NCBI RefSeq assembly: GCF_002095475.1
Contig: NZ_MLFR01000009.1
Coordinates: forward strand, 88,640-152,639
Source of the DNA: Pantoea rwandensis
Lineage (GTDB): Bacteria > Pseudomonadota > Gammaproteobacteria > Enterobacterales > Enterobacteriaceae
DNA length: 64,000 nucleotides
Direction of reading: 5' to 3'
Positions 48,363 through 58,088 of this stretch are shown one piece after another (positions within the stretch are counted from its first letter, which is position 1; the number at the start of each line of letters is the position of its first letter). The notes beneath the pieces are model-generated. The model saw only the letters and a program-made list of their open reading frames with translations. It did not search any database and had not been told where the DNA came from. A program made the position numbers and the translations under genes.

Positions 48363-49516
48363 TTAGCGCGCAACCAGGCGAGCACTGGCGGCAACGGCCA
48401 GCAGCAGCAGGGCGATAACTAAAAACGCGCCATTTAGACTGAGCCACTGGGAAATAAATCCGATTAAAGCCGGACCTGAGAGAATACCTGCATAGCCTAA
48501 TGTTGTCATGGCCGAAATCGCCCGATTCGATGGCATATCATGTTGATTCCCCGCCGCATTGAACAACATCGGTACCGTGTTAGCCAGGCCGAAACCCACT
48601 AGCAAGAAAGCGAATAATGCCGCTTGTGGCCATGGTAGCAGCACAGCCAGCGTCATGCCGGCAGTAGCAGCCAGCGCGCCCGTTAACATCACCGGATAGC
48701 GACCAAAACGCTGAATGACTTTATCTCCAGTCAGGCGGCCAATGGTCATGGCAATCGAGAAGATGGCATAGCCAAGGCCGGCATGTGCCACGCTCATATC
48801 AGGATTCTGCAACAGCAACAGGGCGCTCCAGTCGAGCACCGCACCTTCAGCCAGGAACAGGATAAAACACAGCAGACCCAGGAATGCCACCCAACCGCGT
48901 GGGATGACCAGCCACGGCTGGTCGGGTTGGTGTAAGCGTTCTGTCATCAAGGTTGGCAGGCTAATCACCAGTAGGATGATAATCAATGCCATCACCACCG
49001 CCACCGCCTGTAGTGGGGTTAATCCACTGCCGAGCAGCAGGCTAACCGCGCCGGCACCGATAATCCCGCCCAGACTGAAAAACCATGAAAACCCGACATC
49101 ATTGGCTTACGTGCTGCTTTCTCTACTTCGACTGCCTGCACATTCATGGCGACATCCAGCATGCCCAGCCCAGCACCAAAAATCATTAACGCGACCGCCA
49201 TCAGCCACATCACATTGAGCGTGGCGAGCAGCGGCAGTATTGCCAGCACCACCAGCGTGGAGCAAAGCATCACACTCCGGCCGCCAAAGCGCGCAATCAG
49301 TGCACCCGTCACCGGCATGGCAGCCAGCGAACCTATACCGAGACATAACAGCAAGCCGCCCAGAGAGGCACCGCTCAACGCCAGACGCTGGCTGGCAAAC
49401 GGCACCAATGGCGCCCATGCAGACATGCCGAGTCCGGCGATCAGGAAAACGATACGCGTTCCCAGATTGACACGCTGATGTAAGTTGCTGTGCTGTGCGG
49501 CATCCAGTGCTGTCAT
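48363..49516 (-). pseudogene. MFS transporter (YbjJ-like) split by one frameshift
   Basis: Two adjacent frames together make one 12-helix major facilitator of the YbjJ-like group. The first part is MTALDAAQHSN...(starting at 49516), with the family motif GALIARFGGRSVM and MMSGFHGF. Then the frame shifts, and the second part runs from about SLGG to LVAR at 48363. The shift maps to A5 at 49078-49082 (T5 on the coding strand), where six would restore FHGFFSLGG. All other sequence looks intact, so this is either a very recent pseudogene or a homopolymer sequencing error. Substrate unknown. Confidence 0.82.
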
Positions 49517-50078
49517 AAAAGTTATTTTTTCATTAGCTGTTAAAGCGACGAAGTTTAGCATCAAAGCTGGCATCGCACCGCTGTCAGGAACCGATCGGTT
49601 CACCAGTGTGATAGCCAGAAACAGGCATATTACCGATATTTTATCCGGCGTTGCGCTTTTCCAGAACTTTCCTGGCAACAGCCAAACATTTCTGGAGTGA
49701 CTTAACTAAAATTCCCTCTTCTAATAGTTGCAGTATACTGATGATACAAACCGCCTCGTAAGCAGCCTCCACACTGATTTTCTGGCGCGCCCGCAAAGTT
49801 GATGTTTCCAGATTTTCGCCAGTAGGCAGCGACCAGACAAAACCGATATGTTAAGCACCATCCCGGCTAATTAAGCGGGTTAAAGCGAGATCGTTTTTTA
49901 TTTCTCCCTCAAGGGAGACTTTTGCTATGCCTTAATTCACTCCTTGTTACCTGCGGGTAACCCGTTTTCATCAGGCGAAACGGGCCACTTTTATGTGGCC
50001 TACAAGGCGCACCGGTCCGCTTAAATCATAAGTGTGTTTAATGACTGGTGCGAAAGTTCTCCTGCAATGAGGTTACCC
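49517..50078. other. Intergenic region upstream of the adhesin cluster, with paired hairpins
   Basis: This 562-bp region lies between the divergent MFS gene and the Ig-repeat protein gene. It holds CCCGTTT...AAACGGG (49961-49984) directly abutting GGCCAC...GTGGCC (49983-50000, 2-bp overlap). The two stems are alternative or tandem hairpins about 80-120 nt before the start codon. They may form a leader structure or attenuator, which is an inference. I see no ORF with a supported start here. Confidence 0.5.
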
Positions 50079-51884
50079 ATGTCTTCATCTCAAAATGAGT
50101 TACAACTGGCTGCTATTCTCCAGTCAGCCGCGACGCTTTATCCAGTTGCTGACGAATCCGTCGCTTTGCAAACGCTCAGCGTCGATAGCACACCGCCCGC
50201 AGCACTGCATCCCTACGAGCCTGTCGCTCAGGATGGTGTCATTGCGGCTTGGGAGGCGAACAATAACATTCATCTTCGTGGTCGAGCAGAATCAGAGCCT
50301 GGTGCAACGGTAACCTTAACGTTCAACGATCAGAGCTGGACCAGTACGGTGAATCAATGGGGATACTGGAATGCTTCCATGCCGCCCTCGGTACTGAGTG
50401 GGCTGGCCGACGGCAACTACAGCCTGACGCTGACCATCACCGATAAAGCGGGTAACAGCACCGATACCCAAGTGGGTTTTGGCGTTTATGTTGATAAAAG
50501 TATCAAACCCACGTTGACGCTTAACCCAGTCAGCGAAGATAACGCGGTCAGTGTGGCCGAAGGGGTTTACGATCTGGTCATCCGCGGGACGTCTACGCAT
50601 ATGCCCACAGGCAGCCATGTTGCGCTGACATTAGGTGACAAAACGTATATCGGTGATGTCAGCGCGAACGGTAACTGGCGGGCTTCTATCAGTGCGGATG
50701 ATTTACACGATTTTCAGGATGGCGTGTACACGCTAAAGGTCACCGCGATCGATCCAAACGGCAAAACCACCTCGACGCAGCACGATCTTACCTTAATCAC
50801 GCACGCCAGCAGCTTGCCGGAGATCACCTTCGATAGCGTCACCGATGACAACGTGATCAATAAAGAGGAGAGCCAAAGCGATCTGACGCTGAGTGGCAGC
50901 TTATCGGCGTTGGCTCCGGGGCAACAAGTGAGCGTTTGCAGCGGCGATGCCGTCTATCAGGCACAAGTTGGGAGTGATGGTCATTGGCAGGTCACTATCC
51001 CCGCTGCCGAGGTCGCCAGTTTCATTGCTCCCGGAGAAGTACGGGTGTATGCCAGCGATGCGGCGAATAACAGTACGGATGCCTTACTGGAGCTCAATGT
51101 GGTCACTCAGTTGCCTGATATCTATTACGAGATCGATATCGGTGGCGATACCACACTGAATTTTGCCGAAGCGCAGCATGATCTGAGCTTCTATACCGAA
51201 AATATTAATCAACTCACCATTAACGGCAAAACCTACACGCCTGTCGATGGCATGGTGACGCTCAGCGCCGCCGATTTGCAGGCGCTGCCAGACGGGGCAG
51301 TCACTGCTATTGCCGCGCAAGCCGATCAATATGGCAATCACGATACGAAAACCATCGACACGCTTTTCACTGTTGCCACCCATCAGTTGCCGACCCTGAC
51401 GCTCAATCAACCTTTCGATGACGGTGTGATTGATGCCGCAGACGTGAATACATGGCACCTGATTCAGGGCACCAGTACGCATCTTGATCAGGGAAGCGTC
51501 GTGACCGTCAGCTTAGGTGACCAAAGCTACAGCGCCACGGTGAAAGCGGATGGCAGTTGGTCATTCACTGTTCTGGCGGGCCAGTTGGCGACGCTGGATG
51601 ACGGCAGTTATCAGATGAAAGCCAGCGCGCAGGATAAAGCCGGCAATGTCGCCAGTGTGAGCCAGCCGGTGTCAGTGGAGAGCCACGAGAGCAACGACAG
51701 TCTTAGCAGCGAGCAAGTGGAAGCCTTGCTGGTCCATCTCACTGAGAGTGGCGTCAGCCATAGCAGCCAGCCAAGTGATGTGCCGGTTAGTCGGACACTG
51801 GACACCCACTACGGTGCCAGCGATAGCGGATACACCCTCGCCGATCATCTGCAACAGCAGCACACCGCACAAACCATGGTGTAA
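50079..51884 (+). CDS. Secreted Ig-like repeat protein (small Bap/BapA-like adhesin)
   Basis: This 601-residue protein starts at ATG 50079 (GAGG site). It has no Sec signal. About five tandem domains of 95-105 residues follow, each with the pattern of bacterial Ig-like folds in BapA-type adhesins (for example GTSTHLDQGSVVTVSLGDQ...DGSWSFTVLAGQL...DGSYQMKASAQDKAGN). The fourth is degenerate. The last 60 residues are low-complexity and end GYTLADHLQQQ, a candidate type I secretion signal. Adjacent ABC and HlyD genes support export by type I secretion. It is far shorter than typical Bap proteins. Function as an adhesin is inferred. Confidence 0.72.
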   Translation: MSSSQNELQLAAILQSAATLYPVADESVALQTLSVDSTPPAALHPYEPVAQDGVIAAWEANNNIHLRGRAESEPGATVTLTFNDQSWTSTVNQWGYWNASMPPSVLSGLADGNYSLTLTITDKAGNSTDTQVGFGVYVDKSIKPTLTLNPVSEDNAVSVAEGVYDLVIRGTSTHMPTGSHVALTLGDKTYIGDVSANGNWRASISADDLHDFQDGVYTLKVTAIDPNGKTTSTQHDLTLITHASSLPEITFDSVTDDNVINKEESQSDLTLSGSLSALAPGQQVSVCSGDAVYQAQVGSDGHWQVTIPAAEVASFIAPGEVRVYASDAANNSTDALLELNVVTQLPDIYYEIDIGGDTTLNFAEAQHDLSFYTENINQLTINGKTYTPVDGMVTLSAADLQALPDGAVTAIAAQADQYGNHDTKTIDTLFTVATHQLPTLTLNQPFDDGVIDAADVNTWHLIQGTSTHLDQGSVVTVSLGDQSYSATVKADGSWSFTVLAGQLATLDDGSYQMKASAQDKAGNVASVSQPVSVESHESNDSLSSEQVEALLVHLTESGVSHSSQPSDVPVSRTLDTHYGASDSGYTLADHLQQQHTAQTMV

Positions 51885-51946
51885 GGCATACGTCGCCCGT
51901 GGCAAAAACGGGCGCTTTCTTTGCACCTTTCAAGGGAATTCCAGGG

Positions 51947-54079
51947 ATGAACTCACAACCGAATCACAGCGACATGCTGATCTCTGCCATGCTGCGTGCC
52001 GCCGCGCATTTGGGTAAAACCGCTGACCACCTTACGTTACAGCAGCAGATGCGCTGGTTTTCGCATTTGACACCGCTGCAGCAATTAGCGCGTCTGGCTG
52101 AGTTGCTTGGCCTGCACTGTACCTCGGTGACGCAGCAACAACTGCGCTGGGGACCCGACGTCACGCCCATATTATTGATGCTGAATAACGGTGGGATTGC
52201 GTTGCTGGAGGAGATCAATCAAGAGGGAGAGGTGCGTTACTGGTTAAGTGAAGGCGGTAATGTCATACGTGAAGGTCAACTCAGCGAGTTACTGGCGCAG
52301 AGCCTGGCCGAAGTCGGTGTCATTGGGGTGGCGGCCCGCGGGCGAGATCAACGTATCGATGAGTTTATGCAACCCTATCAGCCGCATTGGTTCTGGCACC
52401 ATTTTCGTGGCATGCAGCGACGTATCGTCGAAATCAGCCTGGCTTCCGTGGTCGGGAATGTGCTGGCACTGGCAGGGATTCTGTTTTCAATGCAGGTCTA
52501 TGACCGGGTCATCCCGGCGCAATCGCAATCCACTTTGTGGGTGCTCTTCTCGGGGGTACTGCTGGCGGTCGTGATCGAGTATCTGATTCGCTTAATGCGC
52601 ACTCAAGTGGCGGATCTGATGGGTAAGCGTATCGACTTAAAGCTTTCTTCGATGCTGTTCGCTCGCGCCATGAATATCCGCAATGAGGCGCGCCCCCGTT
52701 CTACTGGCGCATTTATTGCGCAGTTGCGTGAAATCGATCAGGTTCGAGAACTGCTGACCTCAACCACTGTGGGTGCGGCAGCCGATCTGCCTTTTGTGTT
52801 GCTGTTTCTGTTCATCATGGCGTCGATAGGGGGTTGGTTGGTGATTATTCCATTGCTGGCTATCCCGCTGATTGTGATTCCCGGTTTACTGATACAAATT
52901 CCGATGGCACGCCTGGCACAGGAAGGTCTCCGGGAGGGGGCGTTGCGTCAGGCGGTGTTGGTGGAAACGTTGGAAGGTGTAGAAGATATTAAAGCGCTGC
53001 AAGCGGAACCCTATTTCCAGCGCCAGTGGGAGCAAACGCACGAAGTCAGTGCTGCCGTGAGCAATCAGCAACGGCTTTGGGGAGCGAGGTTAACCGGGTG
53101 GGCGGCTAGCGTGCAACAACTCACCTATGCCAGCATGCTGGTCTTCGGTGTCTACCTGATTTTAAACAATCAGATTACGACGGGTACGCTGGTGGCCAGT
53201 AGTTTGCTCTCTTCGCGCACTCTCGCGCCACTCATGCAACTGACAATGGTATTTTCCCGTTGGCAGCACGCCAAGTCAGCCATGAAAGGGCTCGATGCAC
53301 TGTTGCAAAAACCACTCGACCAACCGGATCACTTAACCCTTGCTCATTGCCCCGTGTTGAGAGGCCACTACCAATTGCGAGATGTGCACTATCGCTATGA
53401 GGCGGAGAGCAACCAAAGCGTTCTAAGTATTGCGCAGCTGGAGATTCATCCCGGTGAGCGGGTCGCGATTCTCGGCAAAGTGGGGGCGGGAAAATCGACG
53501 CTGCTGAAAATGTTGGCCGGTCAGGCGCGAGCGACGCAGGGTAAGCTCTGGGTCGACGGTGTGGATATGGCGGGGATTAATCCCATCGATCTGCGTCGCC
53601 AGTTGGGGTGGTTGTCCCAGGATGCGCGTTTGTTTTTTGGAACACTGCGTCAGAATTTGCTACTCGGTAATCCCCATGCGAGTGAACAAGAGATGCTGCA
53701 GGCGCTGCGCATCAGCGGGGCGCTCGCGATGGTGCAGCAAGATGCCGCGAGCCTTGATCGGGTGATTCAGGAAGGTGGGCGTGGCTTATCGGGTGGGCAA
53801 CGGCAAATGATACTGCTCAGTCGATTAATCTTGCGGCAGCCCCAGGTCGTGCTGCTGGACGAACCCACCGCGGCGATGGATGAAGCGCTGGAAGCGCAGG
53901 TGATTCGCCAGTTGTCGCAGTGGATGACGGACCGTACGTTGGTGTTGGTTACCCATCGCCCGGCGCTGCTACGGATGGTGGATCGGATTGTGGTAATGGA
54001 TAACGGGCGCATTGTGGCCGATGGCGCACGCGAAGAGATATTGCGCCACGCTGTGGGCATGAAAGGCGGTATGGCATGA
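51947..54079 (+). CDS. Type I secretion ABC exporter (LapB/RtxB type)
   Basis: This 710-residue protein (ATG 51947) is an exporter with an N-terminal C39-like domain (about 1-135) that appears to lack the protease cysteine, as in RTX and Lap transporters. Five or six membrane helices follow (about 160-430). The ATPase domain has Walker A GKVGAGKST, signature LSGGQRQMILLSR and Walker B VVLLDEPTAAMD. It should energise export of the upstream repeat protein. It overlaps the adaptor gene by 4 nt. Confidence 0.88.
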   Translation: MNSQPNHSDMLISAMLRAAAHLGKTADHLTLQQQMRWFSHLTPLQQLARLAELLGLHCTSVTQQQLRWGPDVTPILLMLNNGGIALLEEINQEGEVRYWLSEGGNVIREGQLSELLAQSLAEVGVIGVAARGRDQRIDEFMQPYQPHWFWHHFRGMQRRIVEISLASVVGNVLALAGILFSMQVYDRVIPAQSQSTLWVLFSGVLLAVVIEYLIRLMRTQVADLMGKRIDLKLSSMLFARAMNIRNEARPRSTGAFIAQLREIDQVRELLTSTTVGAAADLPFVLLFLFIMASIGGWLVIIPLLAIPLIVIPGLLIQIPMARLAQEGLREGALRQAVLVETLEGVEDIKALQAEPYFQRQWEQTHEVSAAVSNQQRLWGARLTGWAASVQQLTYASMLVFGVYLILNNQITTGTLVASSLLSSRTLAPLMQLTMVFSRWQHAKSAMKGLDALLQKPLDQPDHLTLAHCPVLRGHYQLRDVHYRYEAESNQSVLSIAQLEIHPGERVAILGKVGAGKSTLLKMLAGQARATQGKLWVDGVDMAGINPIDLRRQLGWLSQDARLFFGTLRQNLLLGNPHASEQEMLQALRISGALAMVQQDAASLDRVIQEGGRGLSGGQRQMILLSRLILRQPQVVLLDEPTAAMDEALEAQVIRQLSQWMTDRTLVLVTHRPALLRMVDRIVVMDNGRIVADGAREEILRHAVGMKGGMA

Positions 54080-55245
54080 ACAGGGCGATGCTGGATCAAG
54101 CCCGGAATCACCGTGAGCGTCATACCTCGGCAATTATCTGGATGTGCACACTCACGCTGCTGCTGTTTCTCGTGTGGGCCCACTTCGCCGTGCTTGATGA
54201 GGTCACGGTGGGCACCGGCAAAGTGACCCCTTCAAGCCGGGCCCAGATTATCGACAGCCTCGACGGGGGCATTATCAAACAGCTCAATGTGCATGAAGGC
54301 AGTATTGTTGAGCGTGGGCAGGTGCTGGCGACATTAGACGCAACCCGCTTTGCCTCCAGCTTCGGCGAAGCCATTGCACGTGTGCGCATGTTGCGCGCCT
54401 CCGCACAGCGGCTGCAAGCCGAACTGAACGACCAGCCGCTGACATTCAGTGCGGACATCCTGCAGCATCCCCAGTTAGTCGCGCGTGAAACTCAGCTTTA
54501 CCGGTCACGACGGCAGAATCTCACCGAAAGTCTTCGCAATCTGCAACAGTCATTAAAGCTGGTGCAGGATGAGCTCAATATCACGCAGCCTCTGGTGCTG
54601 CGGGGGGCTGCGGGCAAAGTGGACCTCATTCGTTTGCGCCGTCAGGTCAGTGATTTGCAGGGCAAAATTGATGAAGTGCGTAATGACTATTATGTCCGGG
54701 CCCATGAGGAACAGGTTAAGAACGACGGTGAACTGGATGCCCAGCAACAGGTCGCAGCGGGTAAACAGGATCAGTTATCGCGCACTGCATTGCTTTCACC
54801 GGTGCATGGCATTGTGAAAGACATTCGCGTGACGACCGTCGGTGGTGTGCTGGAGCCAGGAAGTAAGTTGATGGAAATTGTCCCGCTTGAGGACCAGTTG
54901 CTGATTGAAACCCGTATCAGTCCACGTGATATCGGCTACATTCGGCCAGGTTTGCCTGCGGTGGTCAAGGTGACGGCTTATGATGCGGCTATCTATGGCG
55001 ATTTAAAAGGCGAAGTGGAAAACGTGTCACCGGACACCTTGCAGGACGAAGCCAGACACGATCAATACTATTACCGCGTCTATGTCCGAACGCAAAAAGC
55101 AGAACTCTTAAGCCCTCAAGGTCAGAAATTTGCCATCATGCCCGGTATGGTGGCCGATGTTGAGATAAAAACCGGTCAGAAATCCGTGATGGATTATCTC
55201 CTTAAGCCGCTGAATAAAGCTAAAGAATCTCTAAGAGAGCGTTAA
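54076..55245 (+). CDS. Type I secretion periplasmic adaptor (HlyD/LapC family)
   Basis: This 389-residue membrane-fusion protein has a short cytoplasmic N-terminus, one membrane helix (about 18-38), a lipoyl half-motif (DGGIIKQLNVHEGSIVERGQVLA), a long coiled coil (about 85-240), and the second lipoyl half (LLSPVHGIVKDIRVTTVGGVLEPG), the usual HlyD layout. It bridges the ABC exporter to a TolC-like channel. No outer-membrane channel gene is present in this cluster, so a chromosomal TolC is presumably shared. Confidence 0.9.
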   Translation: MNRAMLDQARNHRERHTSAIIWMCTLTLLLFLVWAHFAVLDEVTVGTGKVTPSSRAQIIDSLDGGIIKQLNVHEGSIVERGQVLATLDATRFASSFGEAIARVRMLRASAQRLQAELNDQPLTFSADILQHPQLVARETQLYRSRRQNLTESLRNLQQSLKLVQDELNITQPLVLRGAAGKVDLIRLRRQVSDLQGKIDEVRNDYYVRAHEEQVKNDGELDAQQQVAAGKQDQLSRTALLSPVHGIVKDIRVTTVGGVLEPGSKLMEIVPLEDQLLIETRISPRDIGYIRPGLPAVVKVTAYDAAIYGDLKGEVENVSPDTLQDEARHDQYYYRVYVRTQKAELLSPQGQKFAIMPGMVADVEIKTGQKSVMDYLLKPLNKAKESLRER

Positions 55246-55428
55246 ATATGCGGGCCGGATAATATTTCAGCAATCTTTGTTACTGTCGGAAATTAACATT
55301 ACCTGTTTATAGCTAAGCAATGAACAAAAAGTGCGAAAATAAACAAATAATGTGAAAAATAAGTGATGTTAATTTAACCCATAAAACTAACTTTACCTGG
55401 TATGAGAGTGCGGGTGTGAATCGAAGGC

Positions 55429-55521
55429 AAAAAAATGCCGGACAATCATGTCCGGCGGGAATTAGGGTAAAACAAATCATTCGGGGTGAATGAAGGTAAT
55501 AATGAAATAAATGATGATAGC
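55429..55521 (-). ncRNA. micF: MicF antisense small RNA
   Basis: The minus strand from 55521 begins GCTATCATCATTTATTTCATT, close to the E. coli MicF 5' end that pairs with ompF mRNA. It continues TTACCTTCATTCA, then ends in the terminator GCCGGACATGATTGTCCGGC followed by seven Ts (to 55429). Length is about 93 nt, as in E. coli. It is divergent from ompC, the conserved micF/ompC arrangement. MicF represses OmpF translation under OmpR, SoxS, Rob and MarA control in relatives. Confidence 0.88.
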
Positions 55522-55674
55522 GGGAGTAATTGTATGCGCTGAATGGATTTAAGTTTTGTCATTCAGTGCGGCATTGAATTGATTCTAATCCATTGAATTT
55601 AAATGATTAAAATATGGTTTATCAATGTGTGCTGTATTTTTTGTTGATCTGTGCTGGTTATAAGTTCCACGCTA

Positions 55675-55694
55675 TTTACATTTGGAAATAACTA
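55675..55694 (+). promoter_or_regulatory. OmpR-box candidate upstream of ompC
   Basis: TTTACATTTGGAAATAACTA (55675-55694) closely resembles the E. coli ompC C1 OmpR site. A further similar stretch, ATACAATGAAACACTTTC, follows at about 55699, so two or three OmpR dimers could line up before the ompC promoter. Distance to the ATG is about 150 bp. Binding is inferred from resemblance. Confidence 0.65.
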
Positions 55695-55842
55695 TTAAAT
55701 ACAATGAAACACTTTCGGAAATTTAGTATCATTTTCGTGATAGATTATTGCCCTGTATAAAATAACAATGGCTTGCCGGCTGAATTTTTAATCGTTCAGT
55801 TCGCAGTGGCATAAATAAAGGCACATTCTAGAGGGTAAAAAA

Positions 55843-56946
55843 ATGAAACGTCGCGTTCTCTCCCTGATGATCCCTGCATTGCTGGTTGCAGGTTCAGCAA
55901 GCGCAGCTGAAATTTACAACAAAGACGGCAACAAATTAGACCTTTACGGCAAAGTTGATGGTCTGCACTATTTCTCCGATAATTCTAGCAACGACGGTGA
56001 CCAGTCTTACCTGCGTTTTGGCTTCAAAGGCGAAACTCAGATCTCTGATCAACTGACCGGTTACGGCCAGTGGGAATATCAGGCTGCTCTGAATACTTCT
56101 GAAAGCGAAGGCACTGCCAACAGCTTTACACGTGTGGGCTTTGCAGGTCTGAAATTCGGTGATGCCGGTTCATTCGACTACGGTCGTAACTACGGCGTAA
56201 TCTATGATGTTGCAGGCTGGACTGACGTGCTGCCAGAGTTCGGTGGTGATACCTACGGCGCGGACAACTTCATGTTCCAGCGTGGTAACGGTATGGCGAC
56301 CTACCGCAACAGCAACTTCTTTGGTCTGGTAGATGGCTGGAACTTCGCGGTTCAGTATCAGGGCAAAAATGATAACCCAACCGAATCCTCTTCAGGTCGT
56401 GATGTACTGGGTGAGAATGGCGACGGTTATGGTCTGAGCACCACTTATGATCTGGGTTCAGGTTTCGGTATTGGTGCAGCAATGTTCCAGTCTGACCGTA
56501 CCAACAACCAGAACACCGGTGATATCTTAGGTCGTGGTGATAAAGCCGCAGCCTATACCGGTGGTCTGAAGTATGACGCCAACAATGTCTACCTGGCCGC
56601 GATGTATACCCGTTCTTACAACGCCACCCGCTTCGGTTCAAGCAGCGGCGACGTTTACGGCTACGCTAACAAAGCGGATAACTGGGAACTGGTTGCACAG
56701 TATCAGTTCGACTTCGGCCTGCGTCCATCTCTGGCATACGTGACCTCGCGCGGTAGCGATATCGAAGGTTACGGCAGCCAGAACCTGAAAAAATATATTG
56801 ATGTAGGTGCGACTTACTACTTCAACAAAAACATGTCGACCTATGTTGATTACCAAATCAACCTGCTGGACGACAACAACTTCACCAATGCGACCGGCAT
56901 CAACACCGACGACATTGTGGCACTGGGCTTGGTTTACCAGTTCTAA
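55843..56946 (+). CDS. ompC: Outer membrane porin OmpC
   Basis: This trimeric 16-strand general porin has 367 residues. A signal peptide ([21 protein letters not shown]) precedes [19 protein letters not shown], the typical first strand. The constriction loop 3 motif PEFGGD is present, and the protein ends in the phenylalanine (LVYQF) needed for Bam-mediated assembly. An AGAGGG site precedes the ATG. The micF and OmpR-box context supports ompC over ompF or phoE. Confidence 0.94.
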   Translation: MKRRVLSLMIPALLVAGSASAAEIYNKDGNKLDLYGKVDGLHYFSDNSSNDGDQSYLRFGFKGETQISDQLTGYGQWEYQAALNTSESEGTANSFTRVGFAGLKFGDAGSFDYGRNYGVIYDVAGWTDVLPEFGGDTYGADNFMFQRGNGMATYRNSNFFGLVDGWNFAVQYQGKNDNPTESSSGRDVLGENGDGYGLSTTYDLGSGFGIGAAMFQSDRTNNQNTGDILGRGDKAAAYTGGLKYDANNVYLAAMYTRSYNATRFGSSSGDVYGYANKADNWELVAQYQFDFGLRPSLAYVTSRGSDIEGYGSQNLKKYIDVGATYYFNKNMSTYVDYQINLLDDNNFTNATGINTDDIVALGLVYQF

Positions 56947-56953
56947 GTGTGAT

Positions 56954-56985
56954 GGAGCGTGGCCTGCGGGTCACGCTCCTGTTTT
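56954..56985 (+). terminator. ompC terminator
   Basis: GGAGCGTG (56954-56961) pairs with CACGCTCC (56972-56979), followed by TGTTTT. The stem overlaps the last codons of the convergent TetR gene. Confidence 0.8.
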
Positions 56986-57534
56986 CAGTAACTGCACCAA
57001 AGCTTGCCGCAAGACTTCTACTATCGCTTCTGCTTTTTCCCCTATTTGTACCTGTACTATCGCGCCTTCAACCAGCAAGACAATCTGCGCGGTCTTCATC
57101 TGTTGTTCAGGCGTCAGTCTTTCCGCAATGGCCTGAGCCATCTGCTGTTTGTGCTCACGAATCAGTGCGCTGGCTTCGGGCAGGGAACTTCCCAGCTCAG
57201 CCGCCGTATTGATAAAGGCACAACCACGATAATCCTCATCGTTAAACCAGCTGAGCAAGGTTGAAGGAAGAGCATCCATCAGGTTGCTATCCCGTGCCAG
57301 TGAAGCACGAAAGGCTGACATCCAGCGCTGATGGCGCTGCTGAAGAAAGGCCAAAATCAGCGTGTTCTTGGCCGGGAAATGCCGGTAGAAGGTCACCTTC
57401 GTCACACCAGCGGCGGCAATCACCTTATCCACGCCCGTGGCGCGAATGCCCTGCTGATAAAACAACGCTTGCGCGCTGATAAGGATGCGATCCCGCGCGG
57501 CAGCGTTGGCATCAAATTCTAATGGAGTGAGCAT
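56971..57534 (-). CDS. TetR-family repressor
   Basis: This 187-residue TetR-type regulator has an N-terminal helix-turn-helix at about residues 15-60 (RILISAQALFYQQGIRATGVDKVIAAAGVTKVTFYRHFPAKNTLI) and a ligand-binding helical domain. It is divergent from the DUF1348 gene. The 95-bp space between the two genes contains two perfect 18-bp palindromes, an arrangement expected for an autoregulating repressor that also controls the neighbour. The ligand is unknown. Confidence 0.9.
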   Translation of the reverse strand: MLTPLEFDANAAARDRILISAQALFYQQGIRATGVDKVIAAAGVTKVTFYRHFPAKNTLILAFLQQRHQRWMSAFRASLARDSNLMDALPSTLLSWFNDEDYRGCAFINTAAELGSSLPEASALIREHKQQMAQAIAERLTPEQQMKTAQIVLLVEGAIVQVQIGEKAEAIVEVLRQALVQLLKTGA

Positions 57535-57555
57535 AGAAAATTCCTGTTATCTGAG

Positions 57556-57573
57556 GTAGACAGAATTGTCTAC
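57556..57573. promoter_or_regulatory. TetR operator 1
   Basis: GTAGACAGAATTGTCTAC has perfect GTAGACA/TGTCTAC arms around 4 bp. It lies 22 bp before the TetR start codon and is repeated as operator 2 with its centre 37 bp away. Confidence 0.82.
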
Positions 57574-57592
57574 ATACGGCAGGATGAATCAA

Positions 57593-57610
57593 GTAGACAG
57601 ATCTGTCTAC
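57593..57610. promoter_or_regulatory. TetR operator 2
   Basis: GTAGACAGATCTGTCTAC is a full palindrome over all 18 bp and shares both arms with operator 1. It ends 19 bp before the DUF1348 start codon, so binding would block that gene. Confidence 0.82.
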
Positions 57611-57629
57611 ATTTAACAGGAGAATGATC

Positions 57630-58085
57630 ATGCTGGTACCCCCTTTCAATCAACAAACTGCACTGCAAAAAGTACGCATGGCAGAAGATGCCTGGAACAG
57701 CTGCGATCCTCAGCGTGTTTCTCAGGTTTACAGTGAGGATACCCGGTGGCGTAACCGTAGTGAGTTTGTGAATGGTCGTGCTGAGGTCGTGACCTTTTTA
57801 GCGAGGAAATGGGCGAAGGAGTTGGAGTATCGTCTGATCAAAGAACTCTGGGCATGGCACGAAGACAAGCTGGCGGTGCGTTTCGCCTATGAGTGGCATG
57901 ATGACAGCGGTAACTGGTTCCGCAGTTACGGCAACGAGAACTGGCATTTTGGTGTCGATGGTTTGATGATTCAGCGCTTTGCCTGCATCAATGATTTACC
58001 GATCGGTAGCGATCAACGCCTGTTTCATTGGCCTGCGGGAAGGCGCCCGGATGATCATCCGGGCTTGAGTGATTTGGGATTATAA
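57630..58085 (+). CDS. DUF1348 (NTF2-like/SnoaL fold) protein
   Basis: This 151-residue protein belongs to the DUF1348 family of small NTF2-like proteins. Typical motifs are [47 protein letters not shown] and [11 protein letters not shown]. The ATG at 57630 is chosen over 57624 because the AGGAG site is 7 nt away. It is divergent from and probably controlled by the TetR gene. The fold often hosts small-molecule hydrolases or isomerases, but no substrate can be given. Confidence 0.85.
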   Translation: MLVPPFNQQTALQKVRMAEDAWNSCDPQRVSQVYSEDTRWRNRSEFVNGRAEVVTFLARKWAKELEYRLIKELWAWHEDKLAVRFAYEWHDDSGNWFRSYGNENWHFGVDGLMIQRFACINDLPIGSDQRLFHWPAGRRPDDHPGLSDLGL

Positions 58086-58088
58086 GTC

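Noticed and set aside
49517..49678. N-terminal extension of the MFS protein
   Set aside because: The extra 54 residues do not resemble the family; the Met at 49516 precedes the first natural segment.
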